Positions 44,280 through 53,331 of a stretch of DNA of 64,000 nt are shown piece after piece. Position numbers and translations under genes: made by a program. Below the pieces are notes generated by a model. That model made no database searches, was not told the origin of the DNA, and saw nothing but the letters and a program-made list of their open reading frames with translations. Source of the stretch: Thermodesulfovibrio sp. (GTDB taxonomy: Bacteria; Nitrospirota; Thermodesulfovibrionia; Thermodesulfovibrionales; Thermodesulfovibrionaceae); the NCBI GenBank assembly GCA_025057595.1, contig JANXBK010000004.1:1-64000 (forward strand), in the 5' to 3' direction. Numbering within the stretch: the first letter of the stretch is position 1; every line of letters begins with the position of its first letter.

Positions 44280-44948
44280 TTGGTACTTATAGCACCATCT
44301 ATACTTTCAGCTGACTTTGGAAGACTTGCTGAAGAAATAATAGAAGCAGAACAAGCAGGAGTTGATATGATCCATATAGATGTTATGGATGGACATTTTG
44401 TTCCTAACATAACTGTCGGACCTTTAGTTGTTGAAGCAGTAAGAAAAGTTACAAAACTACCTCTTGATGTGCATCTTATGATTATGAATCCAGAAAAATA
44501 TATACAAGATTTTATTAATGCAGGAGCAGATATAATCACAGTTCATCTGGAAGCCTGTATTCATTTAAATAGAGTAGTTGGACAAATCAAAGAAAAGAAT
44601 ATTAAAGCCGGAGTTTCTCTGAATCCAGCTACTCCCTTAAGTTTTATAGATGAAATTATACATGAAATTGACTTACTTTTAATTATGACTGTAAATCCAG
44701 GATTCGGTGGTCAACAATTTATCTCTTCCTGCTTAGACAAAATAAAGAGAGCTAAATCAATGATTTTAAGTAGAGGATTCAATGCCTTAGTAGAAGTAGA
44801 CGGTGGAGTAAAACTTGAAAACTCAATAGAAATTGTTAAAGCCGGAGCGGACATCTTAGTGATTGGTTCTGCGTTCTTCAGTGCCACTAATTATAAAGAG
44901 TTTATGAGAAAGTTAAGAGAACAGCTTAATCTGATAAAATTCTTATAA
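44280..44948 (+). CDS. rpe: ribulose-phosphate 3-epimerase
   Basis: Rpe interconverts ribulose 5-phosphate and xylulose 5-phosphate in the pentose phosphate pathway. The 222-residue TIM barrel is complete: APSILSADFGRL, HIDVMDGHFVPNITVGP, LDVHLMI and VNPGFGGQQF. The start is a TTG at 44280 because AGGAGG lies 6 bases upstream (44268-44273) and no ATG is suitably placed. Its last 23 bp overlap the convergent rluD gene. Confidence 0.96.
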   Translation: MVLIAPSILSADFGRLAEEIIEAEQAGVDMIHIDVMDGHFVPNITVGPLVVEAVRKVTKLPLDVHLMIMNPEKYIQDFINAGADIITVHLEACIHLNRVVGQIKEKNIKAGVSLNPATPLSFIDEIIHEIDLLLIMTVNPGFGGQQFISSCLDKIKRAKSMILSRGFNALVEVDGGVKLENSIEIVKAGADILVIGSAFFSATNYKEFMRKLREQLNLIKFL

Positions 44949-45855
44949 TTTCTTTCATATCACTCGGCATAGGAGCCTCAAATTGAAGATACTTTCCTGT
45001 AATAGGATGTTGAAACTCTATTTTTAGAGCATGAAGCATCTGTCTTGGTACAGGAATCTTTTTATTTCCAACTTCAATATATGTTTTTCTACCATAAGTT
45101 TTATCTCCTACAACAGGATGGCCTATTGAGGAAAAGTGAACTCTAATCTGATGGGTTCTACCTGTTATTATTTTAACTTTTATTAAAGTATAATTTTTAA
45201 GATTTTTAATAACTTCCCACTCTGTGATAGCCTCCTTAGTCTTTTTTGATTTAGTAGACATCTTTTTTCTGTTATGTTGAGCCCTGCCAATTGGTGTAGT
45301 AATTTTACCACTTCCTTTAAGCTCACCATATACAATTGCAACATACTCCTTTTTTATTTGCCTCTTTTTAAAAAGTTCAACTAACCCATAATAAGCTTGA
45401 TCATCTAACGCAACTACTATAACTCCTGAAGTATCCTTGTCAAGTCTATGAACTACACCGGGTCTTAAAGGTCTGCCTATGCTGGCAAGTTTCTCTAAAT
45501 GATAGGCCAATGCATTCATAAGGGTTCCATCTTTATGACCTACTGAAGGATACACCACCATGTTAGGAGGTTTTGAGAGAGCAACTAAGTACTCATCTTT
45601 ATAAAGAATTTCAATAGGAATATTTTGAGGAATTAATATTTTTGGCTCCTCTGTCGGAAGAGAAGAGTTATAAATTTCAACAAACTCTTCAGCTTTTAAT
45701 TTATAACTTTTTGATTTAACAGTATTATTTACTTTTACTAATCCTTTCTCTATAATCTGTTGAGCTTTTGTTCTTGTTATATTTATTTTTTCTGACACAA
45801 AAATATCAAGCCTTTTTCCTTGATCTGTTAATGAAACTTTGAATTGATAATTCAT
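44926..45855 (-). CDS. rluD: 23S rRNA pseudouridine synthase, RluD type
   Basis: RluA-family enzymes isomerise uridine to pseudouridine. This 309-residue protein has an N-terminal S4 RNA-binding domain (about residues 10-60) and the catalytic motif VHRLDKDTSG with Asp139, the same position as in E. coli RluD. The later KKEYVAIVYGEL and GRTHQIRVHFSSIGHPVVGD are typical. The S4 domain and overall length favour RluD, which acts on helix 69 of 23S rRNA, but RluC or others cannot be excluded. The start overlaps the uvrA stop by 4 bp. Confidence 0.93.
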   Translation of the reverse strand: MNYQFKVSLTDQGKRLDIFVSEKINITRTKAQQIIEKGLVKVNNTVKSKSYKLKAEEFVEIYNSSLPTEEPKILIPQNIPIEILYKDEYLVALSKPPNMVVYPSVGHKDGTLMNALAYHLEKLASIGRPLRPGVVHRLDKDTSGVIVVALDDQAYYGLVELFKKRQIKKEYVAIVYGELKGSGKITTPIGRAQHNRKKMSTKSKKTKEAITEWEVIKNLKNYTLIKVKIITGRTHQIRVHFSSIGHPVVGDKTYGRKTYIEVGNKKIPVPRQMLHALKIEFQHPITGKYLQFEAPMPSDMKEIIRILSD

Positions 45856-48353
45856 AAACCAAGTTTATTTTTTAAAAATCTTCCAGTATAAGAATTAGGC
45901 TCTAGAGCCACTTCTTCTGGAGTACCTTTTGCTACTATTTTACCTCCTTCATTACCTCCTTCTGGACCAAGATCTATAATATAATCAGCGCATTTTATAA
46001 TATCGAGATCATGCTCAATAACAATAACTGTATTTCCTGTATCAACAAGTCTTTGAAGTATATTAAGAAGTCTTTCTATGTCAACCATATGAAGTCCTGT
46101 AGTTGGCTCATCAAGTATATAGAGAGTTTTACCTGTGGGTTTTTTGCTTAATTCCTTAGACAGTTTCACTCTTTGAGCTTCACCGCCTGAAAGAGTTGTT
46201 GCAGGTTGTCCAAGCGTTATATAACCAAGACCGATATCTTGCATTATTTGAAGCTTATGTTTGATTTTTGGTATTACTGAGAAAAACTCTAATGCTTCGG
46301 AGACTGTCATCTCAAGAATTTCGCTTATATTTTTCTCTTTATATCTTATCTGTAATGTCTCTTGATTATATCTTTTTCCTTTACAAATATCACATATAAC
46401 ATAAACATCTGGTAAAAGATGCATCTTTACTTTTTTCATTCCATCACCTTGACAAGCCTCACAACGACCACCTGGTAGATTAAAACTAAATCTTGACCTT
46501 GTATATCCCCGAACTCTTGCATCTGGAAGCTTTGAAAAAAGCTCTCTTATTTCAGTCATAACTTGTGTATAAGTGGCAGGAGTTGAACGAGTAGTTCTAC
46601 CTATGGGTGATTGATCAATACATACAACTTTATCTATCTGCTCAACCCCCTCAATTGCCCTATATTTTCCAGGAATTACATTAGCCTTATAAAGCCTCTT
46701 TGCAAGAGCTTTATATAGAATCTCAAAAATTAAAGTGCTTTTTCCGGATCCAGCAACTCCTGTAACACATATAAACACTCCAAGAGGTATTTCAACATCT
46801 ATATTTTTAAGATTAAAAGCCTCAGCTCCAATAATTTTTATAAATCCTTTTGGTTTTCTTCTTTTCTTAGGAATAGAAATCTTTGTCATTCCTCTTAAAT
46901 ATTGAGCGGTTATAGATTTATTATTTTTTATAAGTTCTTCAGGTGGATATACACCAACTAAATATCCTCCTTCTTTACCGCCTCCGGGACCGAGTTCTAC
47001 AACTAAATCTGAATTCATAATTGTGGTTTCATCATGCTCAACCACTATTAAAGTGTTTCCTCTCATAGATAGCTCTTTTAGGCTTTTAATGAGACTCTCA
47101 CAGTCTCTTGGATGAAGTCCTATGCTTGGTTCATCAAGTACATATAAAACTCCGCTTAAATATGAGCCAAGTTGGGTGGCGAGTCTTATTCTTTGAGCTT
47201 CTCCTCCTGAAAGAGTAAAAGAGGGTCTACTTAAACTTAAGTAACCAACACCTATACTTCTTAAAAACTCAAGTTTTGTAATTATTTCTTTAAGTATTCT
47301 TGAAGCTATAGTTTCTTCATAATAGGAAAGATTGAGATTTAAAAGGAATTCTCTTAGTTCGTCAAGGCTTAAAATAGAAACCTCGTATATATTTTTACCG
47401 TTAATCTTTACTGCTAAAGCTTCTTTTCTAAGTCTTGATCCGTCACAGCCCTTACAGGGAATTAGATTTATAGTATCAATCTCCTCTTCTTCCTCAATAT
47501 TTTCATATCCTATCCCTCTACAGACTGGACAAGCTCCATATTTACTGTTAAAGGAGAAAAGTCTCGGATCAATATCAGGTAAACTTATACCACAGTTTGG
47601 ACATGCGAGAATACTACTAAACATGATATCTCTGTTTTCATCCACTATATTGACAACTGCTGTTTTTGTATATTTCATTGCAAGTTGTAAAGCTCTCCTT
47701 ATCTGATTTTTATATTTATCTTTAATAATTATTCTGTCAACAACAAGCTCGATAGTATGTCTATGTTGTTTTTTAAGAGAGATATCTTTAGTCAACTCTT
47801 TAATCTCTCCATCAATCCTTGCTCTTATAAAGCCTTCAGATTTTGCTCTTTCAAGAACCTCTTTATGTTCACCCTTTTTTTCAATTACTACAGGTGCAAG
47901 AATCTGTATTTTTGTTCCTTGAGGAAGCTTCATCAAAGACTCTGTTATCTTATTAATATCTTGAGAAGCTAACTGAATTCTACATCTTGGACAATAGGGT
48001 ATTCCAATCTTTGCATAAAGAAGTCTAAGATAATCATAAATTTCAGTAATTGTTCCAACAGTTGAACGAGGACTCCTTGATATTGTTTTTTGATCAACTG
48101 ATACTGCAGGAGAAAGTCCATCAATAAAGTCAACATCAGGTTTTTGAAATTGATCAAAAATTGTTCTTGCTTCCAGTGGAAGGCTTTGAAGATATCTTCT
48201 ATGAGCCTCTGCAAATATAGTGTCCATAGCGAGGGACGACTTTCCAGAGCCTGAAGGACCGGTGATAACAATAATTTTATCTCTTGGAAGAGTCAAATCA
48301 AGATTTTTTAGATTATGCTGTCTAACTCCCTTGATTATGATGTTTTTCTTCAT
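45852..48353 (-). CDS. uvrA: excinuclease ABC subunit A (short form)
   Basis: UvrA is the damage-recognition ATPase of nucleotide excision repair. Both ABC cores are present: Walker A GPSGSGKSS and GVAGSGKST, signatures LSGGEAQRIRLA and LSGGEAQRVKLS, and LYVLDEPSIGLHPRD and LYILDEPTTGLHMVD. Zinc modules CPNC..CPVC and CEAC..CDIC are visible. The UvrB-binding region is present. At 833 residues it is about 100 shorter than E. coli UvrA: the stretch between FSFNSKYGACPVC and PCKGCDGSRL is only about 30 residues. It follows the DUF3108 gene by 1 bp and overlaps rluD. No uvrB or uvrC is in the window. Confidence 0.97.
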   Translation of the reverse strand: MKKNIIIKGVRQHNLKNLDLTLPRDKIIVITGPSGSGKSSLAMDTIFAEAHRRYLQSLPLEARTIFDQFQKPDVDFIDGLSPAVSVDQKTISRSPRSTVGTITEIYDYLRLLYAKIGIPYCPRCRIQLASQDINKITESLMKLPQGTKIQILAPVVIEKKGEHKEVLERAKSEGFIRARIDGEIKELTKDISLKKQHRHTIELVVDRIIIKDKYKNQIRRALQLAMKYTKTAVVNIVDENRDIMFSSILACPNCGISLPDIDPRLFSFNSKYGACPVCRGIGYENIEEEEEIDTINLIPCKGCDGSRLRKEALAVKINGKNIYEVSILSLDELREFLLNLNLSYYEETIASRILKEIITKLEFLRSIGVGYLSLSRPSFTLSGGEAQRIRLATQLGSYLSGVLYVLDEPSIGLHPRDCESLIKSLKELSMRGNTLIVVEHDETTIMNSDLVVELGPGGGKEGGYLVGVYPPEELIKNNKSITAQYLRGMTKISIPKKRRKPKGFIKIIGAEAFNLKNIDVEIPLGVFICVTGVAGSGKSTLIFEILYKALAKRLYKANVIPGKYRAIEGVEQIDKVVCIDQSPIGRTTRSTPATYTQVMTEIRELFSKLPDARVRGYTRSRFSFNLPGGRCEACQGDGMKKVKMHLLPDVYVICDICKGKRYNQETLQIRYKEKNISEILEMTVSEALEFFSVIPKIKHKLQIMQDIGLGYITLGQPATTLSGGEAQRVKLSKELSKKPTGKTLYILDEPTTGLHMVDIERLLNILQRLVDTGNTVIVIEHDLDIIKCADYIIDLGPEGGNEGGKIVAKGTPEEVALEPNSYTGRFLKNKLGL

Positions 48354-48354
48354 T

Positions 48355-49335
48355 CTATTGAGTATACTCCTTTAACTCTGCTACAATCTGACCTATTGAA
48401 ATCCTCGTTTCAATTTTCACAGGAATTTTTTTCTCATCTTTAGTAAGCCATATAATAATATCTCCTTTTCTTTTAAAAAGTCCTTCTGTTTCAATTTGAG
48501 GTTTTATTATAAATGTTTCAAATTGCTTTTTATTTGACAGCTCTATCTTTTCTTCACCTAATAGATAAACCTTTACAGTTATGAATTTATTACTGTCAAA
48601 AATATCAACTGATAAAGGCTCATTAAGTTTTATTTGCATAGCTCTTAAGTAGAAAAATCCTGAAAGGACATCCATGAATAATCTATTCACTTCTTTATGA
48701 TATGTAATTTTATTTTTAAGATGGTTTATAAATATTATCTCTCCCTTTTCATAATCAAAAATTGTCTCTTTATTTCCTCTGTATTTTCCTTCAATTTGAA
48801 GCAAAGTAAATCGTTTGGGTTTGCCATTTTGTATAATACTTTCTGCACGATCATTTACATAGTAGAAATTTGATATAAAATTTGAAGATTTTACAGTAAA
48901 AGTAATTGTTAAATTATTTTGGTCTGCTGTAACATAAATAAAAGCCTCTCCTACATAAATTCCCATCCAATATATGTCAAACTTCATTTTTTCATTTATG
49001 AAACGAGTAAATGGATGATGATGTAAGTTTTGAAAATCAATATTTTGGTCTATTTGTAAACTACTAAAAGATGAAGTCTCGCTGTAAAAATTTGCCTGCT
49101 TTTCATCTAAATCCTCGTATTGATTTGGAGTTTCAGGGATTTGTTGAAATGATGTATTTTCAATTTTTACTACTTGTTTTTGTTTTGGAACAATATTGCT
49201 TTTTCTTTCTAACAAATAAGTTTCAATAAAGTCAAATTTAGAAAAGTTAAACTCTATCTTTCCAACAAATATTACTAAACTCACATGAACTAAAAGAGAA
49301 ATTAATGCACCAACTATAATCCATTTTGTTTTCAT
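48355..49335 (-). CDS. DUF3108 envelope protein
   Basis: This 326-residue protein has one N-terminal membrane anchor (WIIVGALISLLVHVSLVIFV), a variable Ser/Gln-rich linker, and a C-terminal beta-rich domain of the DUF3108 family (YWMGIYVGEAFIYVT, then RAESIIQNGKPKRF and YHKEVNRLFMDVLSGFFYLR). Its N-terminal layout resembles TonB-like anchors. DUF3108 proteins are predicted outer-membrane or periplasmic proteins of unknown function. A TATACT six bases before the ATG predicts a leaderless start. uvrA follows directly (1 bp), an unexpected operon partner. Confidence 0.8.
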   Translation of the reverse strand: MKTKWIIVGALISLLVHVSLVIFVGKIEFNFSKFDFIETYLLERKSNIVPKQKQVVKIENTSFQQIPETPNQYEDLDEKQANFYSETSSFSSLQIDQNIDFQNLHHHPFTRFINEKMKFDIYWMGIYVGEAFIYVTADQNNLTITFTVKSSNFISNFYYVNDRAESIIQNGKPKRFTLLQIEGKYRGNKETIFDYEKGEIIFINHLKNKITYHKEVNRLFMDVLSGFFYLRAMQIKLNEPLSVDIFDSNKFITVKVYLLGEEKIELSNKKQFETFIIKPQIETEGLFKRKGDIIIWLTKDEKKIPVKIETRISIGQIVAELKEYTQ

Positions 49336-49341
49336 AAAAAT

Positions 49342-49347
49342 AGTATA
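49342..49347 (-). promoter_or_regulatory. -10 of the DUF3108-uvrA-rluD operon, predicted leaderless start
   Basis: TATACT on the minus strand is followed by six bases and the ATG at 49335. No Shine-Dalgarno site is present. Confidence 0.45.
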
Positions 49348-49357
49348 ACTAAAATAG

Positions 49358-49387
49358 TTGACCTATAGATAAAAACAAATTTAGAAT
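49358..49387 (+). promoter_or_regulatory. promoter of the tamB-bamA cluster
   Basis: TTGACC (49358-49363) and TAGAAT (49382-49387) are spaced by 18 bp. The predicted start is about 17 bases before the TTG, with the Shine-Dalgarno GAGGAGG in between, so this transcript is leadered. Confidence 0.5.
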
Positions 49388-49410
49388 GAAAAGATTGTGA
49401 GGAGGATAGT

Positions 49411-52400
49411 TTGAGAAAAAAATTAATAATTATAATTATAGCTTCAGTAGCTGTCTTTTATTCTCTTTTTCATAAAATTGAAGTTTCTTCTTTTTTTAAA
49501 GATACTTTTATTTCAGAATTAAAAAATGCAACTGGAATGGATGTTGTTATTGAAAAAATATATCTTAATTTACTACCCCTTTACTTGGAAATTAAAAATC
49601 TTTCCCTTACAGCTTCAGAAAAAGAAAAGCTAACAGTAAATAAATTAAAATTTTATATTGGATTAAGTAGAGTATTTTATAAAGAGTTAGAAGTAAAAAG
49701 ACTATTAGTTCTTGATAGCAATGTTAAACTAAGCTATCCAAATTTGGTAAAAGCTATTGAAAATTTTAAAAGCTTCTTAGAACAACCTACTAAAATACCC
49801 TTTAAACTCATATTTTATTCAATTAGAGTAGAAAATCTCTCGGGTTCGTTCTTTGATGAAGAGGTAGATATAAATTTAAACAGATGTTATTTAACAATGC
49901 TATTGAAATCTAAACCTGAAATATACCTTTTTTCTGATATAAATACTCTTTCCAATACATATCCTGAAATAGATGTAAAAATTAAAGCTTTATTAATGAT
50001 CGAGAAAGACAAAATAGTTCTTAAGGAGTTTAAAGTTTTTGATAAAAATTCTCTTATTACTTCTACTGGAGAATTTAAATATCCAAGTTTTTTAGGAAAT
50101 TTTATTATTACAGGAAAAATATTTTTCACATCTTTCTTAAAATCTTTGGGTATTATCAAAAGTAGAGAGGGAAATTTAAACTTCAAGGGAGAAATATATT
50201 TAACAGAAGATAGCAATTGGTTAAATAGAATTAAACTAAAATTAAAATTTGATGGAGGATTTTTGCTTGAAGAATTACTGCAAATATTAAAAGTATCTGA
50301 AAAATTAAGTGGATATACTGAACTTTCAGATGGAAAAATTGAAGGAAGTCTTGTCTCACCTGTCATAACTGCGAAAGTAGATTTAAAAAATGGAGATATT
50401 CTTGGAGTAAAAGTCAAAGCAGCAAAAGCTTATGCTATATATAAAAATAAAATATTGGAATTCAAAGATGGAAAAGCTTCTATATATGAAGGTTCTGCTG
50501 ATCTATACATTTGGATAACTTTACCTGTAGTTTATAGACATTATGTCAATATCAATGTTAAAAATATCTCAAGCAATGGAGTTTTCGAACTAATTAATTG
50601 GAATCCTAAAATTCCTCAAGGTGTAGTAAATGGTTGGTTAATTTCTGAAGGAGAAGAGTTTTCACCTCGAGGTTCGTTTGTTTATTTAAAAAAACAACAA
50701 AGTATTAGAGATTTAAGAGATAAAATTGAATGGATAAAGGGAAATTTTGAATCCGATAAAGGTAATTATAAGTTCAGCAATATAGAGATTGCAGCATCTA
50801 AAACCCATATTGAAACAAATGGATATTTTGATAGTAAATCTCGATACCTTAATTTTAATTTTACTTTAGAAAATGATGATATTGAGGAACTTTTACCTTA
50901 TCAAAAAGGTATTCAGGGCAATGTAAATATTAAGGGTAGAATTTCAGGAGATATAAAAGACCCTGAGATATCATTGAATTTTACCTCCAAGGATATTAAT
51001 CTCCCCCTTAGTAGAATAATTAAATCAGCTCCTGAACATTCGTTATCATTTAGTTTTCTTACCGGCGATATAGTTTACAAAAAAAATCTCTTTCTCATTA
51101 ATTATATTTTTAGTAAAAATTTATTAATTAAAGGAAAAGTTTTATTTCCCTTTGCAGAAGATCTTTTTGATATTAAAAAACCTCTATACGATATTTCTTT
51201 CTCATTGAAAAATATTGAAATTCGAAAGTTATATCTAAAAACACTGAAAGAAGAAATAAATACCTCAATACAATTAACTGGCTTAATAGAAGATGAGGGA
51301 AATATGAAATTAGATTTAATTTCCACTGCGGTATTTTTAGGAAACAATAAAGTTTTTGATAAAGTTGAAGCTATAGTTGAATTACGAAATAATACTTTCT
51401 TCTTTAAAAAATTAGATATTTACAGTAACGGAAATGTACTAAATGCCTCAGGTTACCTGGGATTTAACAAAGAAATAAATATTTTAGGAAAATCAAAAAC
51501 ATTTGATATTACCGGTTTAACATCAACATATCTTAAAGAAGCAGGAGCAAAATTTATAGAAAAAGTAAGTTTAAGTAATATTTATTTTGATATTAAGGGT
51601 GTGGTAGAAAACCCTGTTGTGAGAGCTGAAACAGCCTTTAGTGCTAAACTTGAAAAACAAAAGATAGTTGAAGGATTAATAAATCTTAACTATCAAAAGG
51701 ATTGTCTTGTGTTAGACTCCACTCTTATGAAAAATACACAACTGAAAGTTGAAGGTTTTATAGATAAAAATAGATGGCTTATAAATGGAAAATTTAATTC
51801 AACTCGAATTGATATACTGGCTTCCGCATTTATAAATAATATTCCTGAAGAACTTATTTTTTTAGTTAATGGAGAAGTAGATGGAGAGATTATAAATAAA
51901 AATTTAAATGCTAAAATTAATCTGAATAGAGTATTTACAAGAGTTTATGGAATAGGGCTTAGTAATAAAAATCCAATAGATATAAATATAAAAAATGGAA
52001 GTGTATACTTTACTCCAATTACTCTTGTCGGTCAAGCAACAGAATTAACAATAAAAGGCAAAGTGGTTGATTATTTTGATATTCTTATAGAAGGTTTGAC
52101 TGATCTGAAACCCTTCAAAACCCTCTTTAAGGTTGAAGATTTAAAAGGCAAAGCTTTTATGCAAGTCTACATATATGAGAGTAAAAAAAATCCAGAAATA
52201 GCAGGAGCTGTTGATCTATATGATACCTCAATCACTTTTAAAAAAGATTTACCTACATTAAGTAATATAAATGCTACACTTTCATTTAATGAAGACAAGG
52301 TGATTATTGAAAAAGCCTCAGGAATACTTTCGGAAGGTAAAATCTATATAGATGGCTTTATATATCTTGAAAAACTCTCAGTGAAACAATTAGCATTAGC

Positions 52401-53331
52401 AGGGAAATTTTATGATGTTAGATGGATTCTAACTCCAGAATGTTGGGCTTATGTTGATGGTCAAATTTATTTAACTGGGAAATATTCAAAACCTTTGATT
52501 TCAGGACAACTAAATATTAAAAAAGGAGTTTATACAGAAAGATTTGACTGGACAAAATTTGCTGTTAAGTCAATTTCTTCTCTAAATAACATTATTGGAA
52601 AAAATAGCTGGTTTAGTAATTTAAACTTTAATTTAAGAGTTCAAGCTAATAATTTCTTGATTAATAATAATCTTGCTACGGTTAATTTAAAGGGCGATTT
52701 TCTTCTAAAAGGCTTAATTAATGATCCTTCAATAATTGGATGGATAAATGCTAAAGAAGGATGGGTCTACTTCAGAGGAAATAGATTCGAGATTTTAAAA
52801 CTCTTAATTCAATTTACTCCAGATACCATTAAACCTTACTTAAATATTTCTGCTAAAACTACTCTCTCCCAATACAATATTATGTTAAACATTAATGGAT
52901 ATGTAGACCAGTTTAATCTTATCTTAACTTCAAATCCTCCTTTGTCAGAGCAAGAACTTCTTAATCTATTAGTCTTAGGACAAAATGGAAACTATAAAAA
53001 AGAACCTACAGTGACAGAGGCAACATCATTTATTACAGGACAAATACAATCTTTAATTGAAGAAAGAGTAAAAGGATTAACTGGCCTTGATGTTATGAGT
53101 GTTGAGCCAACTTTATCTAAAACAAGTGGTTCAATCGCTCCAAAAGTAACTGTAGGTAAAAGACTTATGGATGGAAGAATGATAGTTACTTATTCAACAG
53201 TAGCAGGGACAACAGCTGAACAAATAATAAAAGTTGAATACTACGTAAAAAAAGGAGTTTCTCTTATTGGAGTCAGAGATGAAATTGGAGGGATTTCTGG
53301 TGCGATTAAGTTTCGTTTTGAGTTTCATTAG
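49411..53331 (+). CDS. tamB-like: TamB/AsmA-like intermembrane protein
   Basis: This 1306-residue protein belongs to the TamB family, which spans the periplasm and moves phospholipids or helps insert outer-membrane proteins. It has an N-terminal signal anchor (LIIIIIASVAVFYSLF), long beta-rich repeats (the DUF490 fold is a groove made of many strands) and a typical TamB C-terminus: LTSNPPLSEQELLNLLVLGQ, GLTGLDVMSVEPTL, GKRLMDGRMIVTYS and FRFEFH. The start is TTG with GAGGAGG 7 bases upstream. An Omp85-type protein follows with a 32-bp overlap, the expected TamA/BamA partner. The absence of an ATG and the strong site support TTG. Confidence 0.92.
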   Translation: MRKKLIIIIIASVAVFYSLFHKIEVSSFFKDTFISELKNATGMDVVIEKIYLNLLPLYLEIKNLSLTASEKEKLTVNKLKFYIGLSRVFYKELEVKRLLVLDSNVKLSYPNLVKAIENFKSFLEQPTKIPFKLIFYSIRVENLSGSFFDEEVDINLNRCYLTMLLKSKPEIYLFSDINTLSNTYPEIDVKIKALLMIEKDKIVLKEFKVFDKNSLITSTGEFKYPSFLGNFIITGKIFFTSFLKSLGIIKSREGNLNFKGEIYLTEDSNWLNRIKLKLKFDGGFLLEELLQILKVSEKLSGYTELSDGKIEGSLVSPVITAKVDLKNGDILGVKVKAAKAYAIYKNKILEFKDGKASIYEGSADLYIWITLPVVYRHYVNINVKNISSNGVFELINWNPKIPQGVVNGWLISEGEEFSPRGSFVYLKKQQSIRDLRDKIEWIKGNFESDKGNYKFSNIEIAASKTHIETNGYFDSKSRYLNFNFTLENDDIEELLPYQKGIQGNVNIKGRISGDIKDPEISLNFTSKDINLPLSRIIKSAPEHSLSFSFLTGDIVYKKNLFLINYIFSKNLLIKGKVLFPFAEDLFDIKKPLYDISFSLKNIEIRKLYLKTLKEEINTSIQLTGLIEDEGNMKLDLISTAVFLGNNKVFDKVEAIVELRNNTFFFKKLDIYSNGNVLNASGYLGFNKEINILGKSKTFDITGLTSTYLKEAGAKFIEKVSLSNIYFDIKGVVENPVVRAETAFSAKLEKQKIVEGLINLNYQKDCLVLDSTLMKNTQLKVEGFIDKNRWLINGKFNSTRIDILASAFINNIPEELIFLVNGEVDGEIINKNLNAKINLNRVFTRVYGIGLSNKNPIDINIKNGSVYFTPITLVGQATELTIKGKVVDYFDILIEGLTDLKPFKTLFKVEDLKGKAFMQVYIYESKKNPEIAGAVDLYDTSITFKKDLPTLSNINATLSFNEDKVIIEKASGILSEGKIYIDGFIYLEKLSVKQLALAGKFYDVRWILTPECWAYVDGQIYLTGKYSKPLISGQLNIKKGVYTERFDWTKFAVKSISSLNNIIGKNSWFSNLNFNLRVQANNFLINNNLATVNLKGDFLLKGLINDPSIIGWINAKEGWVYFRGNRFEILKLLIQFTPDTIKPYLNISAKTTLSQYNIMLNINGYVDQFNLILTSNPPLSEQELLNLLVLGQNGNYKKEPTVTEATSFITGQIQSLIEERVKGLTGLDVMSVEPTLSKTSGSIAPKVTVGKRLMDGRMIVTYSTVAGTTAEQIIKVEYYVKKGVSLIGVRDEIGGISGAIKFRFEFH

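Noticed and set aside
49887..50417. 176-codon minus-strand frame inside the TamB gene
   Set aside because: The sense frame has clear TamB-family features; the antisense frame is low-complexity and lacks a start signal.
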